Positions 4,870-7,099 of a stretch of 7,099 bases of DNA are shown in pieces. The position numbers were made by a program, and so were the translations under genes. The notes beneath the pieces are model-generated. The model was not told the origin of the DNA and did no database searches. It saw only the letters and a program-made list of their open reading frames with translations. This DNA is from Candidatus Poribacteria bacterium. GTDB lineage: Bacteria; Poribacteria; WGA-4E; WGA-3G. The stretch covers positions 1-7,099 of the forward strand of contig JAPPMR010000877.1 of the NCBI GenBank assembly GCA_028818995.1, written 5' to 3'. Within the stretch, counting starts at the first letter, position 1. The number at the start of each line of letters is the position of its first letter.

Positions 4870-7099
4870 ATGTCAATAACCGATTTTTTTCGCGGGAAGG
4901 TTTTACTGATTACAGGAGGTACTGCCTTCCTGGGGCAACCGATGGTTGCAAAGATTCTAACTTCTCTTCCAGATGTTCAAAAAATCTACCTTCTTATCCG
5001 AAGCCGAGTTGAGTCTAACGGCAAAGTCACCTCAGCCCAAGAGCGTTTTGAAAAAGAACTATTAACTTCCGATGTTTTTGGAGCGTTACGTCAGCTGCAC
5101 GGTACACAGTTTGAAACATGGGTCAAACAAAAAGTCACTGCTGTTGAAGGCGAGCTAACAGATGAACGTCTTGGCTTCAGTGATGCAGATTATGCACATC
5201 TCCAAAATGAAGTAGACGTATTTATTAATATTGCTGGACTCGTTCAATTTGACCCTCCATTTGATGCATCACTAAAAGGCAACGCACTCGCAGCCAAACA
5301 TGTTGTAACGTTTGCTAAAGGGTGTTCAAACGCTGTCTTCCTCCATGTTTCCACGGCTTATGTCTGCGGTGATAAGCCGGGACACGTTCCAGAAGAATTA
5401 CACCCACCTTACGAACAGTTTGCACAACAACATAACGAAAAAACCGAAAACGCAATTCCACCAACACTCTCAGATGAAATTGACTATCTGCTCACATTAA
5501 ACCAGTCTATTCGCGATGAGGCTGACGCACCTGAACAGACAGCACATTTTCAGCAGGTTGCCGAAAAACAATTAAAGACAGATAAACGTAAGAGTAGGAA
5601 AAATATTGATGTGCTTGTTGAGGAAGCAAAAGCAGATTGGCTTGAAGAACGTCTTGTTGAGGCAGGACTCACACACGCGCGTTCACGGGGATGGAACGAT
5701 ACTTATACCTACATGAAATTCCTTGCTGAACATGTCATCATGGAATTACGCGGTGATCTCCCTACCGCGATTATTCGTCCTTCGATTATTGAAAGTAGTA
5801 TTGCTGAACCACACCCAGGATGGCTCGGTAAGTATCGGATGTCAGAACCTTTGATTGTCGGTTTCGCAAAAGGACGTATCCCTGATTTTCCTGCCGATCC
5901 AGATATTATTTTAGATATTGTGCCTGTGGATTTCGTAGTGAATGCAATGTTAGCTGCTGCCGAAGCGATTTCAAAACGCGGTGGCATTGAAGTGTATCAT
6001 GTTGCAACAGGCACGCAGAATCCGTTATATTTTCGTGGTATCGTTGACGCGACTTCCGGGTATTTTACTGAAAATCCGATGATCGAAAATGGGAAACCGA
6101 TTCCTGTTCCTGTCTGGCAATTTCCGAGTTTGGAACAATTCCAAAAAAAGGTTGAAGGTAAGATGCGTATGCTTGGTTATGCAATTCAAGCATTGACGCT
6201 ATTGCCAACGCGATCAGCGAAACGAAAACGCCGTAGACTGTTTGTGAAACAGAGCAGTATTAAAGCACTCCTCCATTACATACGAATTTACGCACCTTAC
6301 ACCCGAACGAACTTTGAATTTGAAACGGAAAAGATGCAAACGCTTTACGATGATCTCTCACCTATTGAAAAGCAAAATTTTAATTTTGACGTTTCGCGAA
6401 TTGGTTGGAAGCAGTATTTTCAAGAAATTCACATTCCAGGCATTAAGCGGCATGTGCTAAAACTTGAAGATGAAGCAGCGGATACACCACAGCAGACAGA
6501 AGCATCTACTCAAGAAGAAGCAGACGAATATCCAGCGCCCGCTCCGAATCCCATTGACAGGATTTCACCACGGACAATAGTTGATTTAATTGAAATACAG
6601 GCAAAACGTATTCCCAATAAAATTGCGCTACAAATGGTAAATGATGGTGAATGGGAACGGTATACCTACGCTGAAACCTACACACGCTCACGCCAGGCAG
6701 CATTTCAATTATGGAATAGTGGTTTGCGAAAGGGGGACAGAGTTGTTTTGGTCTCGGAAAACCAGCCTGAATGGTGTATTGCGTATCTCGCCGCATCTCA
6801 AATTGGCTGCGCAGTTGTTCCGCTTGACGCACAAACACCTATAAAAGAAGTATTAGCCATTGCTGAGTTCACTACAGCGAAAGCGATGCTAATATCTGAT
6901 GTGGTATTAACCAAATCAGGCACGCAGTTGATCGATACCGATATTCACCTGCAAAATATCAACAAGTTCAATGAAATCGTCAATTCAGATGAAGAAATTC
7001 CAACAGATTTCCCCAACGTAGAAATTAACCCAGATACTGTCGCATCTATAATTTTCACGATGGGAACGACGGTAGATGCGAAAGGCGCAATGTTAACGC
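4870..7099 (+). CDS. Fatty acyl-CoA reductase fused to AMP-forming acyl-CoA synthetase (partial)
   Basis: The frame is open for 743 codons from ATG 4870 to the right edge. An in-frame stop at 4822-4824 and AAGGGA at 4861-4866 support this start. Residues 9-360 are an extended short-chain-dehydrogenase domain of the fatty acyl-CoA reductase type. Features are an NADP(H) Rossmann motif TGGTAFLG (15-22), I-N-I-A-G-L-V-Q-F (119-127), HVSTAYV (159-165, Ser161), YTYMK (279-283, the YxxxK pair), T-A-I-I-R-P-S (299-305) and D-I-V-P-V-D-F-V-V-N (349-358). A charged stretch at about 175-270 precedes the YxxxK, as in bacterial members. Residues about 460-525 (Y-A-P-Y...F-N-F-D-V...W-x-x-Y) match the FAR C-terminal domain. 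An acidic, Pro/Gln-rich linker (533-560) leads to an AMP-binding domain from about 566, with G-L-R-K-G-D-R-V...P-E-W...V-V-P-L-D at 618-653 and a P-loop TMGTTVDAKG (730-739). The likely role is activation of fatty acid to acyl-CoA and NADPH-dependent reduction to aldehyde or alcohol. Ala19 and the P-loop are non-consensus. The protein should continue several hundred residues beyond the window. Confidence 0.88.
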   Translation, partial: MSITDFFRGKVLLITGGTAFLGQPMVAKILTSLPDVQKIYLLIRSRVESNGKVTSAQERFEKELLTSDVFGALRQLHGTQFETWVKQKVTAVEGELTDERLGFSDADYAHLQNEVDVFINIAGLVQFDPPFDASLKGNALAAKHVVTFAKGCSNAVFLHVSTAYVCGDKPGHVPEELHPPYEQFAQQHNEKTENAIPPTLSDEIDYLLTLNQSIRDEADAPEQTAHFQQVAEKQLKTDKRKSRKNIDVLVEEAKADWLEERLVEAGLTHARSRGWNDTYTYMKFLAEHVIMELRGDLPTAIIRPSIIESSIAEPHPGWLGKYRMSEPLIVGFAKGRIPDFPADPDIILDIVPVDFVVNAMLAAAEAISKRGGIEVYHVATGTQNPLYFRGIVDATSGYFTENPMIENGKPIPVPVWQFPSLEQFQKKVEGKMRMLGYAIQALTLLPTRSAKRKRRRLFVKQSSIKALLHYIRIYAPYTRTNFEFETEKMQTLYDDLSPIEKQNFNFDVSRIGWKQYFQEIHIPGIKRHVLKLEDEAADTPQQTEASTQEEADEYPAPAPNPIDRISPRTIVDLIEIQAKRIPNKIALQMVNDGEWERYTYAETYTRSRQAAFQLWNSGLRKGDRVVLVSENQPEWCIAYLAASQIGCAVVPLDAQTPIKEVLAIAEFTTAKAMLISDVVLTKSGTQLIDTDIHLQNINKFNEIVNSDEEIPTDFPNVEINPDTVASIIFTMGTTVDAKGAMLT

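Overview
The window looks like a bacterial chromosome segment of moderate to low GC. The leading guess is a Candidatus Poribacteria-like marine or sponge-associated lineage. This rests on the style of the intergenic repeats (a CCCCC/GGGGG hairpin and tandem ATCTCCGAATCGCGACTT units), an IS1595-type transposase relic of a kind I associate with Planctomycetes, Chloroflexi and Poribacteria, and a fatty acyl-CoA reductase fused to an acyl-CoA synthetase. The lineage is inferred from memory of such repeats, not computed.

Layout, left to right. (1) The first 103 residues of a Ski2/Mtr4-like DExD/H helicase run leftwards off the window, from a near-consensus sigma70-type promoter. (2) About 375 bases show no gene. 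They are followed by a strong rightward promoter with no obvious gene, then a C-rich hairpin repeat. (3) A dead IS1595/ISXO2-type transposase is missing its 5' end and carries a -1 frameshift at a run of four C. (4) An intergenic stretch holds a GTATACCG inverted repeat and two 28-bp-spaced repeat units. (5) A secreted 404-residue protein of unknown function has its own extended -10 promoter. (6) Convergent with it, on the minus strand, is a cyclic-nucleotide-binding-domain plus SpoIIE/RsbU-type PP2C phosphatase. (7) Divergent from the phosphatase is a large reading frame, open to the right edge, joining a fatty acyl-CoA reductase to the start of an AMP-forming acyl-CoA synthetase.

The genes do not form an operon; nearly every one has its own promoter. 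The phosphatase and the reductase/synthetase fusion share a roughly 310-bp divergent promoter region. A small palindrome lies between or over the promoter elements, so co-regulation is possible but unproven. The most notable object is the fusion. It could activate a fatty acid to acyl-CoA and reduce it to a fatty aldehyde or alcohol within one polypeptide. However, its adenylation P-loop and its Rossmann glycine motif both carry non-consensus residues. I see no CRISPR array, tRNA or rRNA.
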